From Alphaproteobacteria bacterium (GTDB lineage Bacteria; Pseudomonadota; Alphaproteobacteria; Rs-D84), in the NCBI GenBank assembly GCA_009782725.1, contig WRIM01000002.1:1-19884 (forward strand): 19,884 nt of DNA, given 5' to 3'. The notes beneath the pieces were generated by a model that saw nothing but the letters and a program-made list of their open reading frames with translations, did not search any database and was not told where the DNA came from. The position numbers and the translations under genes were made by a program. Below are positions 6,195 to 13,256 of the stretch, in pieces; the first letter of the stretch is position 1; each line of letters begins with the position of its first letter.

Positions 6195-6899
6195 TTATTC
6201 TAAAAACGCTTCCGCCAGGATTCTATCGACTTCCGTCCTGTTCAGCCCAGCTTGGGTCAAGAACTGAATCTGCCCCTCTGTGCCCCTATAAATGCCCGCA
6301 GAATGGCGGGCCTCTATCGGCACGTTTGCGATTCTTTGATTCGGCGACATTTTTATGTGTTTTATATCTGGCGCGCACATCGCGGCAAAAGATATGTCGG
6401 ATTTGCATCCGGGGCAATTTCCCATAATTTTTGCGCTTCCCGATAAATCGGTGGATGTTTTACTTTGGGCCAAAACACGATTTTGAACAAAAACACCGGT
6501 ATTTTGCGCCAAATGGTCTGCAAAAACATTGAATTTCAGCGTCGATTCATTCAAAAACACAAAATTGCCATTTATTTCGGAATTTTCCCCGGCGTTTTCG
6601 ATAAAAACATTCAAAAAAGCCGGCTTTTTTACATTTAATTTTGCAGTTATAAAAATCTGTGAATCTTCCGCAGAATTTATAATTTTAATTTCTTGTTCGC
6701 CGGCAATTTCCCCGATATATATGATATGCACCGGCAAATCGGTTTTTTCATGAATATTTATTTGAGCATTATTATTTGAACTTTGAACTTTGCACTTTGA
6801 ACTTTGTTCTGACAAATCCGCGCGAAATTCGCCGTCGGCAAATACGATTGTCCGCGCAGGAAAGGTCTTTACATTAAATTTTTCCCATAGATATGACAT
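6195..6899 (-). CDS. short SufB/SufD-family Fe-S assembly protein
   Basis: SufB and SufD form the scaffold of the SUF iron-sulfur cluster machinery. The C-terminal half here (about residues 160-234) resembles the SufD core: cysteine-containing sheet residues, IEARHSAGIYRGTEGQIQFLTQAGLNR, then a final helix ending ILAEAFLE. The N-terminal half is a short, poorly conserved beta-rich region. At 234 residues it is far shorter than SufD (about 400) and no sufB, sufC or sufS is nearby. It may be a minimal SufD or a specialised paralogue. Residues about 32-41 (SSKCKVQSSN) are encoded by GAACTTT heptamers. The ATG at 6899 has no Shine-Dalgarno, and the predicted promoter would start transcription only about 4 bases upstream. 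Confidence 0.7.
   Translation of the reverse strand: MSYLWEKFNVKTFPARTIVFADGEFRADLSEQSSKCKVQSSNNNAQINIHEKTDLPVHIIYIGEIAGEQEIKIINSAEDSQIFITAKLNVKKPAFLNVFIENAGENSEINGNFVFLNESTLKFNVFADHLAQNTGVFVQNRVLAQSKTSTDLSGSAKIMGNCPGCKSDISFAAMCAPDIKHIKMSPNQRIANVPIEARHSAGIYRGTEGQIQFLTQAGLNRTEVDRILAEAFLE
6778..6805. repeat. four tandem heptamers (GAACTTT) within the SufD-like gene
   Basis: The units are GAACTTT, GAACTTT, GCACTTT and GAACTTT in uninterrupted tandem. They encode part of SSKCKVQSS near the N-terminus, a stretch unlike the rest of the protein. Because the unit is 7 bases, gain or loss of one unit would shift the reading frame. Confidence 0.85.
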
Positions 6900-6909
6900 T
6901 AGATAATAG

Positions 6910-6938
6910 ATAATAGATAATAGATACTAGATAGTCAA
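6910..6938 (-). promoter_or_regulatory. promoter of the SufD-like gene, with -10 inside the heptamer array
   Basis: On the minus strand TTGACT (6933-6938) is followed after exactly 17 bases by TATTAT (6910-6915). The expected start near 6903 lies about 4 bases before the ATG at 6899, so the message would be almost leaderless. That would account for the missing ribosome site. Confidence 0.5.
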
Positions 6939-6945
6939 ATTTTTA

Positions 6946-6974
6946 TTGAACATTTATCTATTATCTAGTATCTA
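6946..6974 (+). promoter_or_regulatory. promoter of ychF, with -10 inside the heptamer array
   Basis: TTGAAC (6946-6951) is followed after 17 bases by TATCTA (6969-6974). The expected start near 6981 gives a leader of about 24 bases carrying GGAG at 6994-6997, 7 bases before the ATG. The -35 lies in or beside the unique centre and the -10 is a repeat unit. Confidence 0.45.
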
Positions 6975-7004
6975 ATATCTATTATCTGAAAACGGAGTTT
7001 GTTC

Positions 7005-8102
7005 ATGGGATTCAATTGCGGCATCGTGGGATTGCCAAACGTCGGGAAATCGACGCTTTTTAACGCGCTTACGACATCTGCGGCGGCGGATGCGCAAAAC
7101 TATCCGTTTTGCACCATAGAGCCGAATACCGGCCGCGTGGTCGTGCCGGATGATACTTTGTTAAAACTTGCCGCCGTTGCAAAATCCGCGAAAATTATTC
7201 CGACCCAATTGGAAATCGTGGATATCGCCGGATTGGTCAAAGGCGCGTCGGCGGGCGAGGGTCTTGGCAATAAATTCTTGGGCCATATTCAGGCTACGGA
7301 CGCAATCATTCATCTTGTGCGATGCTTTGAGAACGACGATATAACGCATGTGTCGGGGCGCATAGACCCGTTGGACGATATTGCGACGATTGATACAGAG
7401 CTTATGCTTGCCGACCTTGAGTCATTGGAAAAACAAATTGCGAATTTGATAAAGAAAGCGCGCGGATTGGATAAAGACGCAATCAAAGCTTTGGAAGTGG
7501 CCGAGAAGATAAAATCCGGACTTGAAAACGGCACGCCCGTGCGCGAATACGCGGCGGCCAAAGACGAAGCGGCGATTGTAAAACAATTCAGCCTGCTTAC
7601 CCATAAACCCGTAATATATGTATGCAACGTGGACGAAGCATCCGCCGCAACCGGCAACGAATTCTCCGCGCGCGTCGTTGAGAAATATTCTGAAACGGCG
7701 CCGGTGTTAATAATCTCAAGCAAGATAGAGCAAGAAATATCTTTATTGACCGACGCGTCCGAACGCGCGATGTTTTTAACCGATTTGGGACTTTCCGAAT
7801 CCGGATTGGACAAAGTAATTCGCGCGGGATACAAAATGTTGGGGCTTCAAACATTTTATACTGTCGGGCCAAAGGAAGCACACGCATGGACAATTACGAC
7901 CGGAATGACGGCGCCACAGGCGGCCGGTAAAATCCATACCGATTTCGAAAAAGGATTTATTCGCGCAGAAATCATAACGCCCGAAGATTACCTAACGCTC
8001 GGCTCTGAAGCCGCGGTAAAAGAAGCGGGACGTTGCCGCACCGTCGGCCGCGATTATATTATGTCCCCCGGCGACATATGCCATTTCTTGTTTAATAATT
8101 GA
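7005..8102 (+). CDS. ychF: redox-regulated ribosome-binding ATPase YchF (OLA1 family)
   Basis: A cytosolic Obg-family P-loop protein that binds the ribosome and prefers ATP to GTP. Seen: G1 GLPNVGKST near residues 8-16, G3 DIAGLVKGAS, and the non-canonical G4 NVDE that explains the adenine preference. A helical insertion follows, and then a C-terminal TGS domain with FYTVGPKEAHAWTI and the ending GRDYIMSPGDICHFLF. The 365-residue length is typical. The ATG at 7005 is preferred over a TTG two codons earlier because GGAG lies 7 bases before it and homologues begin MGFNCGIVGLPN. The gene is monocistronic and converges on the next gene with only 6 bases between stops. Confidence 0.95.
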   Translation: MGFNCGIVGLPNVGKSTLFNALTTSAAADAQNYPFCTIEPNTGRVVVPDDTLLKLAAVAKSAKIIPTQLEIVDIAGLVKGASAGEGLGNKFLGHIQATDAIIHLVRCFENDDITHVSGRIDPLDDIATIDTELMLADLESLEKQIANLIKKARGLDKDAIKALEVAEKIKSGLENGTPVREYAAAKDEAAIVKQFSLLTHKPVIYVCNVDEASAATGNEFSARVVEKYSETAPVLIISSKIEQEISLLTDASERAMFLTDLGLSESGLDKVIRAGYKMLGLQTFYTVGPKEAHAWTITTGMTAPQAAGKIHTDFEKGFIRAEIITPEDYLTLGSEAAVKEAGRCRTVGRDYIMSPGDICHFLFNN

Positions 8103-8108
8103 TGCAGA

Positions 8109-9299
8109 CTATGGATTCTGTTGATTATTATCAATCGTGTTTTGAACGATTTTGTTACGCTGATAATTGAACAAGTCGTTAATAAGTTTCAATGCAATAT
8201 CATCCTTGACGTCTTCGGCTTCCAAAACGTTTTGCTCATTATTTATCCTGAACCGCAATCCAAAATGCGACAGGTATCTGATGACCGCATCTGCCTGAAA
8301 ATTCGGAACAAAAATGAAATGATTCGGTTTGTCTTTCGATTTCCTAATTTGTCCGAATTTCATGATATTGTCGTAATTCTTTTCCAATACCGATTTCAGA
8401 TAATTGTATTCCAACAAATCCGCTTTGATTTTGGCGTTGGATTGCTTGATTGATACTTCCTTGTCCGGAGTGTTGTTGGAAAAATTCTTCTGATATATTC
8501 TGCCATAATAGGCGCTTTTATATTTCTCCACCTGCCATTCCTGATATTGCGCCAGAGAACTCGGGTCGATGGCATTTTTATCCGATTTCAACTCTTCCAG
8601 AAATTGTTTCCATACAAAGAACTGTCCTGCTGACATTACCACCGGACGCTTGTCATTAGCAATCGTCAGGGCGTTGGACAGCATCTCGGCGCCGATTCCG
8701 ACAAATCCGGCGGATTTGTATTCTTCATACAATTGGCTTATGGCTTCCTGCGTCGGTTCGCTATCCTGGTATATCCCAGCCGCTATTTTTGTTCCGACCT
8801 GTGGCATTTTGCTGTCGTCGCGGACGAACGGTTTTACAGCATCGACGATTTTCTGTTTTATATCCGGTGTTATTTTATAAAAATAAATCGTCACCGGGTC
8901 GTGCCTGATTTCCTGCAAATCAAAAGAGTTCGGCATTTTATACGCCTGAATATTTTTATCTTTCGCATCTTCCAGCATTATCTTATCCAAAACATCGACA
9001 AGGCCTTTTGTTACATTCACATTCAGCGATAATCGTTCTTTGGATTTCTGCGGCGGCAATGCATACCGGTAATACCAGCCGTTCTCATCTTTGGATTTTA
9101 CCCCATTCCGTTCGGCCGTCGCATATGCGTCATAATCGCCGAAATCATTCCGCGGCAGCTGATAAGCCGCTTTTCTTGGATTGCGGATTTCATAATACCG
9201 ATGTGACATCAGCGCGCTTACGGTCTGCGTGCCGTTTCTGTTCGGATATTTCCGGGTAAGATAGCCTGCGAATGTTAAAAGTTGTCCGGGGTTCGGCAT
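8109..9299 (-). CDS. HopA1-like protein, possible effector (tentative)
   Basis: The 396 residues have no signal peptide or membrane helix. The first half resembles, by remembered pattern only, the HopA1 effector family: a WYYRYALP segment, a strand SLNVNV, a helix, then IQAYKMP, RHDPVTIYFYK, and after a helix TKIAAGIYQDSEPT. HopA1 proteins include the Pseudomonas syringae type III effector and related proteins in non-pathogens, and show a comparable order (lKv...RxDxxVxY...apGvxxAxxP). The second half is charged, helical and unrecognised. The ATG at 9299 follows GAGG about 9 bases upstream; that site overlaps the stop of the SIMPL gene, so the two form an operon. A role as a secreted effector is inference; nothing here shows secretion. 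Confidence 0.4.
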   Translation of the reverse strand: MPNPGQLLTFAGYLTRKYPNRNGTQTVSALMSHRYYEIRNPRKAAYQLPRNDFGDYDAYATAERNGVKSKDENGWYYRYALPPQKSKERLSLNVNVTKGLVDVLDKIMLEDAKDKNIQAYKMPNSFDLQEIRHDPVTIYFYKITPDIKQKIVDAVKPFVRDDSKMPQVGTKIAAGIYQDSEPTQEAISQLYEEYKSAGFVGIGAEMLSNALTIANDKRPVVMSAGQFFVWKQFLEELKSDKNAIDPSSLAQYQEWQVEKYKSAYYGRIYQKNFSNNTPDKEVSIKQSNAKIKADLLEYNYLKSVLEKNYDNIMKFGQIRKSKDKPNHFIFVPNFQADAVIRYLSHFGLRFRINNEQNVLEAEDVKDDIALKLINDLFNYQRNKIVQNTIDNNQQNP

Positions 9300-9306
9300 T
9301 TCTGTT

Positions 9307-10080
9307 CTACCTCAAATAGAACACAATCGTCGACACAACACGCACTTTTTTGTGTATGGATTGCTTTTCGTCGTTGCCCCACCGGTCGGTCGGGTCGCGC
9401 GATTCGATGCTGAACACGCCTTGGTTCGCGCTTTGAATCTTGCCCAACCTGGCTCCTGCGTCTTTGGCAAATTGCTGTGCGGAATCATTTGCGTTTTTCG
9501 TCGCGGCTTCTATCATTCCGATTTTAATATCGTTAAGGCCGTTGAATATATACATCGGGCCGGCATAGTCTTCTTTGATTGTGATTCCTTGGCGCACCAA
9601 CTCTCCCATGCGGCGCGACGCCGCGTCAATAAGATTAACATCCGGGGAACGCACCATAACGCCGGTCTCGATAACATATCGGCTGACGTTTTTACCGCTT
9701 GCGGTGTTCTCCGCAATTTCTACCGGCGACCACCCGGCGAAAGTATCGCGCACTTGGACGCGGGTATTTTGAATTTCCGCATCAGAGAATCCGGACTCGC
9801 GCAGGAATTCTTTAACCTTGGCGATATCGGCATCGACCCCCGCTTGAAGCTTGGCCAAATCGCCCCCGACTTTGGAAATATTGATATTCCACACAGCCAT
9901 ATCGGCGACAACGTTTTGTTCGGCCAAACCCTTGACGGTAACGGTACGCCGCATAAAGGCATCGTACACCCCATTCCCGATAAAGTACCCACCAACGGCG
10001 ATACCGATTGCAAGAATCACGGCCACCCCAGTCCAAGGATTTTCCACTTCAGTTTTCTTTAACGATTGCAATATTTTCAT
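9307..10080 (-). CDS. SIMPL (DUF541) domain membrane-anchored protein
   Basis: The 257 residues start with a short cytoplasmic segment and one membrane helix near 17-40 (TGVAVILAIGIAVGGYFIG). A periplasmic SIMPL domain follows, opening with RRTVTVKGLAEQNVVADMAVWNI and ending with strands KVRVVSTIVFYLR. SIMPL proteins such as YggE and BP26 form ring-like oligomers and are linked to oxidative stress tolerance, with no settled biochemical function. The ATG at 10080 follows AGGAG with about 7 bases between. An in-frame start 27 codons upstream was rejected because it lacks a ribosome site and would precede the conserved N-terminus. Its stop is 7 bases before the HopA1-like gene. Confidence 0.88.
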   Translation of the reverse strand: MKILQSLKKTEVENPWTGVAVILAIGIAVGGYFIGNGVYDAFMRRTVTVKGLAEQNVVADMAVWNINISKVGGDLAKLQAGVDADIAKVKEFLRESGFSDAEIQNTRVQVRDTFAGWSPVEIAENTASGKNVSRYVIETGVMVRSPDVNLIDAASRRMGELVRQGITIKEDYAGPMYIFNGLNDIKIGMIEAATKNANDSAQQFAKDAGARLGKIQSANQGVFSIESRDPTDRWGNDEKQSIHKKVRVVSTIVFYLR

Positions 10081-10195
10081 GACATTCTCCTTATTTATAT
10101 AGATACATCCTACTAAAACCCAAACCCCCGATGCAAGATGTGTTTTTAAATCCGTAGACAATATTAAGTAATGGTCGTGGCCATTTTTATATTAC

Positions 10196-10224
10196 TTGAT
10201 TTTTTTCTAAACATATGATATAGT
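10196..10224 (+). promoter_or_regulatory. strong sigma70-type promoter upstream of the ATPase cassette
   Basis: TTGATT (10196-10201), 17-base spacer, TATAGT (10219-10224). Transcription would begin near 10231 and run directly into the dyad and terminator-like hairpin described next. It is the best promoter in the 280-base gap between the SIMPL gene and the ATPase gene. Confidence 0.6.
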
Positions 10225-10257
10225 AGCTAGCAAACAGCTAGTTGAAATGCTAGCTAC
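10223..10257 (+). promoter_or_regulatory. inverted repeat at the transcription start of the ATPase cassette
   Basis: GTAGCTAGC (10223-10231) and GCTAGCTAC (10249-10257) are exact complements 17 bases apart. Inside the RNA, AGCTAG (10236-10241) can instead pair with CTAGCT (10250-10255). The left half overlaps the -10 and the presumed start, as an operator would. The alternative pairing suggests a leader RNA. A short reading frame from ATG 10247 to TAA 10306 crosses this region but has no ribosome site. Confidence 0.5.
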
Positions 10258-10263
10258 TTTCGG

Positions 10264-10285
10264 CCATCTTTTTGATGGTTTTTTT
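10264..10285 (+). terminator. terminator-like hairpin in the leader of the ATPase cassette
   Basis: CCATC-TTTTT-GATGG (10264-10278) is followed by seven T. The stem is short (5 bp) but the form is that of an intrinsic terminator, about 75 bases before the ATPase start and about 55 bases after the predicted transcription start. It could define a small RNA or act as an attenuator. Confidence 0.5.
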
Positions 10286-10308
10286 CGTACAAATATTTTA
10301 GAATAAAC

Positions 10309-10340
10309 TTGAGAAATAATATTTTTATATTATATTTCTC
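10309..10340 (+). promoter_or_regulatory. second candidate promoter and dyad before the ATPase gene
   Basis: TTGAGA (10309-10314), 16 bases, TATATT (10331-10336) may form a second promoter beyond the terminator-like hairpin. It overlaps the dyad GAGAAATA (10311-10318) / TATTTCTC (10333-10340). The region is very AT-rich, so chance matches are likely. Confidence 0.3.
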
Positions 10341-10360
10341 ACAAACAATAGGTTTTTTAC

Positions 10361-11737
10361 ATGCAAATAACATTAAAAAATGTCGGAGCAATACAATCCG
10401 CAGCTGTTAGTCTGAATGGCTTAGCGGTCATTGCCGGGCCTAATGAAAGTGGAAAAACTACTGTTGGAAAAACCCTTTATACCGTTATAAAGGCTTTGAA
10501 AGAACATAGGGGCATTAGTTCTCAAGACAAAATTCGTAGCATTCGACAAAGCTTTGTTGAAATCTCATCTATAGTTAGTAAGACTGGCATATCCCCATTT
10601 GATGGTCTTGAGTTATTTGGTTCTAAAAATTCCATCAATTCAAGGGAGAAAACCGATTTAAGCGAATTTTTGTATAAAATAACAATGGCCCGTGATACTG
10701 TTCCTGACGAATTGGAATCTGTTTTGCAAGATGAAAAATTAAATAAAGCAATGGAGATTGTTGATATATATAGAGATATTTTATCAAACAATCTTAGCGA
10801 AAACAACAAAGAGCTTGCATTAAGATATATTGATGGGATTGTTTCTTTAATAAAAGCCGAGCCTACATTTGCGGAATCATTTAAAGCCGGATTGTTAAAA
10901 ATGTATCGTGATATATTTTCTGGCCAAATAACAAATATATACACCAATGAAACCTCCGAAGTATCTATCAATGAAGGATTAAAGTATAAAATACCCGCAG
11001 GTCTAGGGGTTTTTGAAATGGAAGATATCGACGAACAAATGGCAAAACAGGCAATTTTCTTCACTGACGCTACGTTTATAGAATCTCCTTTAATTATACA
11101 ATATGGTATAGCATCAAACTATTCCCCACATTATTGGAAAGATTTAATTAAAAAACTTAGAAACAAACCTGAAAGTGATAAGATTTCTAGCTTATTAAAT
11201 AATGAGATACATAAACTATTTACAAATGAGATAAAGGGAGAATTGGATTATAATGCAAACGAGAAAGATTTTGTAATTACGAAACCAAATGCTAAGCCTA
11301 AATTGGCTGTGAATAATGCTGCATCTGGAACAAAAGAATTCGGAATACTACAAAGAATGGCAAGGCTGGAGTTATTTAGTGGTGCCAATTTGATTATATT
11401 GGATGAACCAGAGAATCATTTGCATACGGCATGGCAAGTTAAGTTGGCCGAGATTATAATAAAGCTTGTAAAAAATGGTATTTCTATTCTAATTACTTCG
11501 CACAGTCCGGACTTTATACAAACATTACGCATCGAGGCCGATAAAGAAAAGTTGGATTCTGACAAAGCAAGATTTTATTTATCTGAAAAAGTAGATGTGA
11601 ATACAGAAGTAATAAAATATGATATTGTTGATAAAACTGGAAAAGAGGCAGATATTCTGGAAAATTTATCAAAACCTATGGATGATATATATAAATATAT
11701 CATGCAAAACGGCCCAAATTCACAGGCTGCGATATGA
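10361..11737 (+). CDS. ABC/SMC-type ATPase of a probable defence-like two-gene module
   Basis: The 458 residues have a split ABC-type ATPase fold. Walker A GPNESGKT is at 26-33, a helical insertion occupies roughly 60-290, a signature-like ASGTKE is at 321-326, Walker B LIILDEPENH has Asp348-Glu349, and the switch histidine lies in TSHSPDF at 381. This is the AAA_15/AAA_21 type seen in OLD, PARIS and Septu ATPases, but there is no TOPRIM or other nuclease domain attached. The ATG at 10361 has AGG 8 bases upstream. It overlaps the next gene by 4 bases (ATGA), so the two are co-translated. Base composition is strikingly AT-rich compared with ychF or virB4, suggesting horizontal acquisition. The defence role is inference. 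Confidence 0.8.
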   Translation: MQITLKNVGAIQSAAVSLNGLAVIAGPNESGKTTVGKTLYTVIKALKEHRGISSQDKIRSIRQSFVEISSIVSKTGISPFDGLELFGSKNSINSREKTDLSEFLYKITMARDTVPDELESVLQDEKLNKAMEIVDIYRDILSNNLSENNKELALRYIDGIVSLIKAEPTFAESFKAGLLKMYRDIFSGQITNIYTNETSEVSINEGLKYKIPAGLGVFEMEDIDEQMAKQAIFFTDATFIESPLIIQYGIASNYSPHYWKDLIKKLRNKPESDKISSLLNNEIHKLFTNEIKGELDYNANEKDFVITKPNAKPKLAVNNAASGTKEFGILQRMARLELFSGANLIILDEPENHLHTAWQVKLAEIIIKLVKNGISILITSHSPDFIQTLRIEADKEKLDSDKARFYLSEKVDVNTEVIKYDIVDKTGKEADILENLSKPMDDIYKYIMQNGPNSQAAI

Positions 11738-12192
11738 AAAGAACTTACTGCGATTGTTGTGATACAGGAGAAAAGGGTAATTGTAAGTTTTGGTTAAAAC
11801 GATCCGAACCACAGGTACGAAGTTTTATAAAACTGGATAACAGTTTGGGTTGTTGTGACGCTATATATGATTTAGATAAAAATATAGGATATTTTATAGA
11901 GTTCAAAAATATAGATAAATTCATCAAATTCGATCCGGCAGAAGTTATTAAAGGTGTAGAACGGCAATTGAAAAATGCCATAGATGAATATGTACCTAAA
12001 TTTAATAAAAATCATTTTTTCTTAGCCTATGATATGAATCCGTTACCGAATGGCATAGATAGAAGTGCTTATGACTTAAGTCGTTTTGGACGATTTCAAA
12101 TTATCCCGAGAGCGAGAGAATTTGATATTGTAGCAGGGGAATGTCAAGAATTATTTTATATATTACGAGACATATATGGTTTAACAATATAA
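11734..12192 (+). CDS. small Cys-rich protein with a PD-(D/E)XK-like pattern, partner of the ATPase
   Basis: I do not recognise this 152-residue family. The N-terminus is cysteine-rich (Cys6, Cys8, Cys9, Cys17, later Cys40-Cys41) and could bind a metal. The core reads CCDAIYD then a strand GYFIEFKN: Asp42, Glu56 and Lys58 fit the D-x(13)-E-x-K spacing of PD-(D/E)XK nucleases. A helix beginning ERQLKNAIDEY follows, placed where that fold often has a Gln or Lys. It has no signal peptide or membrane helix. It is tied to the ATPase by a 4-base overlap and shares its AT-rich composition, so it may be the effector of a two-protein system. An alternative is a non-catalytic adaptor; the nuclease idea rests on one motif. 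Confidence 0.5.
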   Translation: MKRTYCDCCDTGEKGNCKFWLKRSEPQVRSFIKLDNSLGCCDAIYDLDKNIGYFIEFKNIDKFIKFDPAEVIKGVERQLKNAIDEYVPKFNKNHFFLAYDMNPLPNGIDRSAYDLSRFGRFQIIPRAREFDIVAGECQELFYILRDIYGLTI

Positions 12193-12225
12193 AGTCCATA
12201 CCTTTGAACCGTTTCTAGAAAACAA

Positions 12226-12249
12226 AAACCTGCGGATTTCCGCAGGTTT
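12226..12249 (-). terminator. rho-independent terminator of tRNA-fMet
   Basis: AAACCTGCGG and its complement form a 10-11 bp stem (12226-12236 / 12239-12249). On the minus strand a TTTTTGTTTT run follows. It lies 40 bases past the tRNA 3' end. In the plus direction it could also end the ATPase cassette, though only three T follow. Confidence 0.8.
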
Positions 12250-12289
12250 CCCAGTAAATATTTTCATAGAAAATGACTTACATCTAAAG

Positions 12290-12366
<77 letters not shown>

Positions 12367-12377
12367 ATAATTCCGCT

Positions 12378-12405
12378 ATTTTACATATTAATTCTTCAAT
12401 GTCAA
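12378..12405 (-). promoter_or_regulatory. promoter of tRNA-fMet
   Basis: On the minus strand TTGACA (12400-12405) is followed after 16 bases by TAAAAT (12378-12383). The start near 12371 would leave a 5' leader of about 5 bases for RNase P. The -35 is a perfect consensus, as expected for a highly expressed tRNA. Confidence 0.7.
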
Positions 12406-12464
12406 ACAAAAACTGGGCGCGTGCACGGAAATATCGCAACAGACCACGCCGGCTTTTACTTTTC

Positions 12465-12493
12465 TTGAATTTTTTCGGAATAATTGGTATATT
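12465..12493 (+). promoter_or_regulatory. promoter of the lipid A operon
   Basis: TTGAAT (12465-12470), 17 bases, TATATT (12488-12493). The expected start near 12500 lies just before AGGA (12506-12509) and the ATG at 12516. The 12193-12515 gap otherwise holds only the tRNA with its promoter and terminator. Confidence 0.6.
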
Positions 12494-12515
12494 TCGCTTA
12501 GATACAGGAAATATT

Positions 12516-13256
12516 ATGAAAAAACTGGTTCGAAAATTATACGAAACATGGCGAAAGTTTTGGAAGTGGGTCTTTACCCTGCCCCTTATCCAATGGGTTG
12601 CCGCGGCATTCATGTACCTTGTCATCCGGCTTATCCATTGGTCTTGCCGCATCGAATACAGAAATAAACAAGTGTTCAAACAACACCGGGGCAAGCCCGT
12701 GATATTCGCGTTCTGGCATGGGCGTTCCATGATGCTGACATCCGGTATCAAACGGTGGGGGCGCGGCGGATATGCAATATTCTCGCGCCACCGCGACGGG
12801 CGCCTTATGGCAAAGTTACAGCGCATGTTCGGGCTTCGCGGCATTTACGGCTCTACGGGACGCCGCGGCGCGGTACAGGTATTGCGCGAGGGCGTAAAGG
12901 TGTTGAGCGAAGGAAATCTTCTTGCCATATCGCCGGACGGCCCAAAGGGGCCGCGCATGCGCGTTCACGACGGAGTTTTATATTTCGCGCGGAAAACCGG
13001 CGCGCCGATTATTCCGGTATGCTTTTCATGCTCTAGCCCTTGGTTTCAAAGCCGTTGGGACAAATACCTTGTCGCTACGCCGTTTTCGAAAATAATACTT
13101 GAAGCGGGAGAGCCTTTCTATGTCCGGCCCGATGATGATATGGAGGTCGCGCGCAAAAATCTTGAGCAAATAATGATAACACAATTGCATATGCTGGACA
13201 TCGAATTCGGCCACGGAATAATTCAACCGGCAGAGGAGAAACCAAAAGAGCAATGA
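12516..13256 (+). CDS. DUF374-type lysophospholipid acyltransferase family protein
   Basis: The 246-residue membrane-associated acyltransferase-like protein has an N-terminal hydrophobic segment (about 24-42). FAFWHGRSM (His68) stands where acyltransferases have HxxxxD, and SPDGPKGPRM (139-148) is the DUF374 hallmark. LPLAT-family enzymes transfer acyl chains to glycerolipids or lipid A precursors. The exact substrate of the DUF374 group is uncertain, but its place directly before lpxK and lpxC supports a lipopolysaccharide role. The ATG at 12516 is chosen because AGGA lies 6 bases upstream. The open frame extends back into the tRNA, which cannot be coding. The TGA overlaps the lpxK ATG by 4 bases. 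Confidence 0.85.
   Translation: MKKLVRKLYETWRKFWKWVFTLPLIQWVAAAFMYLVIRLIHWSCRIEYRNKQVFKQHRGKPVIFAFWHGRSMMLTSGIKRWGRGGYAIFSRHRDGRLMAKLQRMFGLRGIYGSTGRRGAVQVLREGVKVLSEGNLLAISPDGPKGPRMRVHDGVLYFARKTGAPIIPVCFSCSSPWFQSRWDKYLVATPFSKIILEAGEPFYVRPDDDMEVARKNLEQIMITQLHMLDIEFGHGIIQPAEEKPKEQ

Larger units (their letters stand above)
6900..6988. repeat. inverted heptamer arrays between the SufD-like gene and ychF
   Basis: About five AGATAAT/AGATACT units run rightward from 6901 and a similar set runs in the opposite sense to 6988, around a unique AT-rich centre (6936-6954). The arms are imperfectly complementary, sharing 13 contiguous bases (TAGATACTAGATA). The same units occur at 3823-3893. The array fills nearly all of the 105-base divergent intergenic region. 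Confidence 0.85.

Noticed and set aside
6900..6988. CRISPR-like repeat array
   Set aside because: The units are 7 bases in direct tandem without spacers and appear as inverted pairs; no cas genes are present.
6999..7004. TTG start for ychF two codons before the ATG
   Set aside because: It would be only 1-2 bases from the GGAG site, and YchF proteins begin MGF.
9352..10062. A 236-codon open frame on the plus strand opposite the SIMPL gene
   Set aside because: It lacks a ribosome site, its product matches no family, and the minus-strand SIMPL protein is well conserved over the same bases. It is a GC-frame shadow.
10081..10161. Upstream extension of the SIMPL protein to 10161
   Set aside because: The ATG at 10080 has AGGAG at good spacing and gives the normal short cytoplasmic tail before the membrane helix.
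10522..11064. A 180-codon antisense frame inside the ATPase gene
   Set aside because: No start signal or recognisable domain; the opposite strand has clear ATPase motifs.
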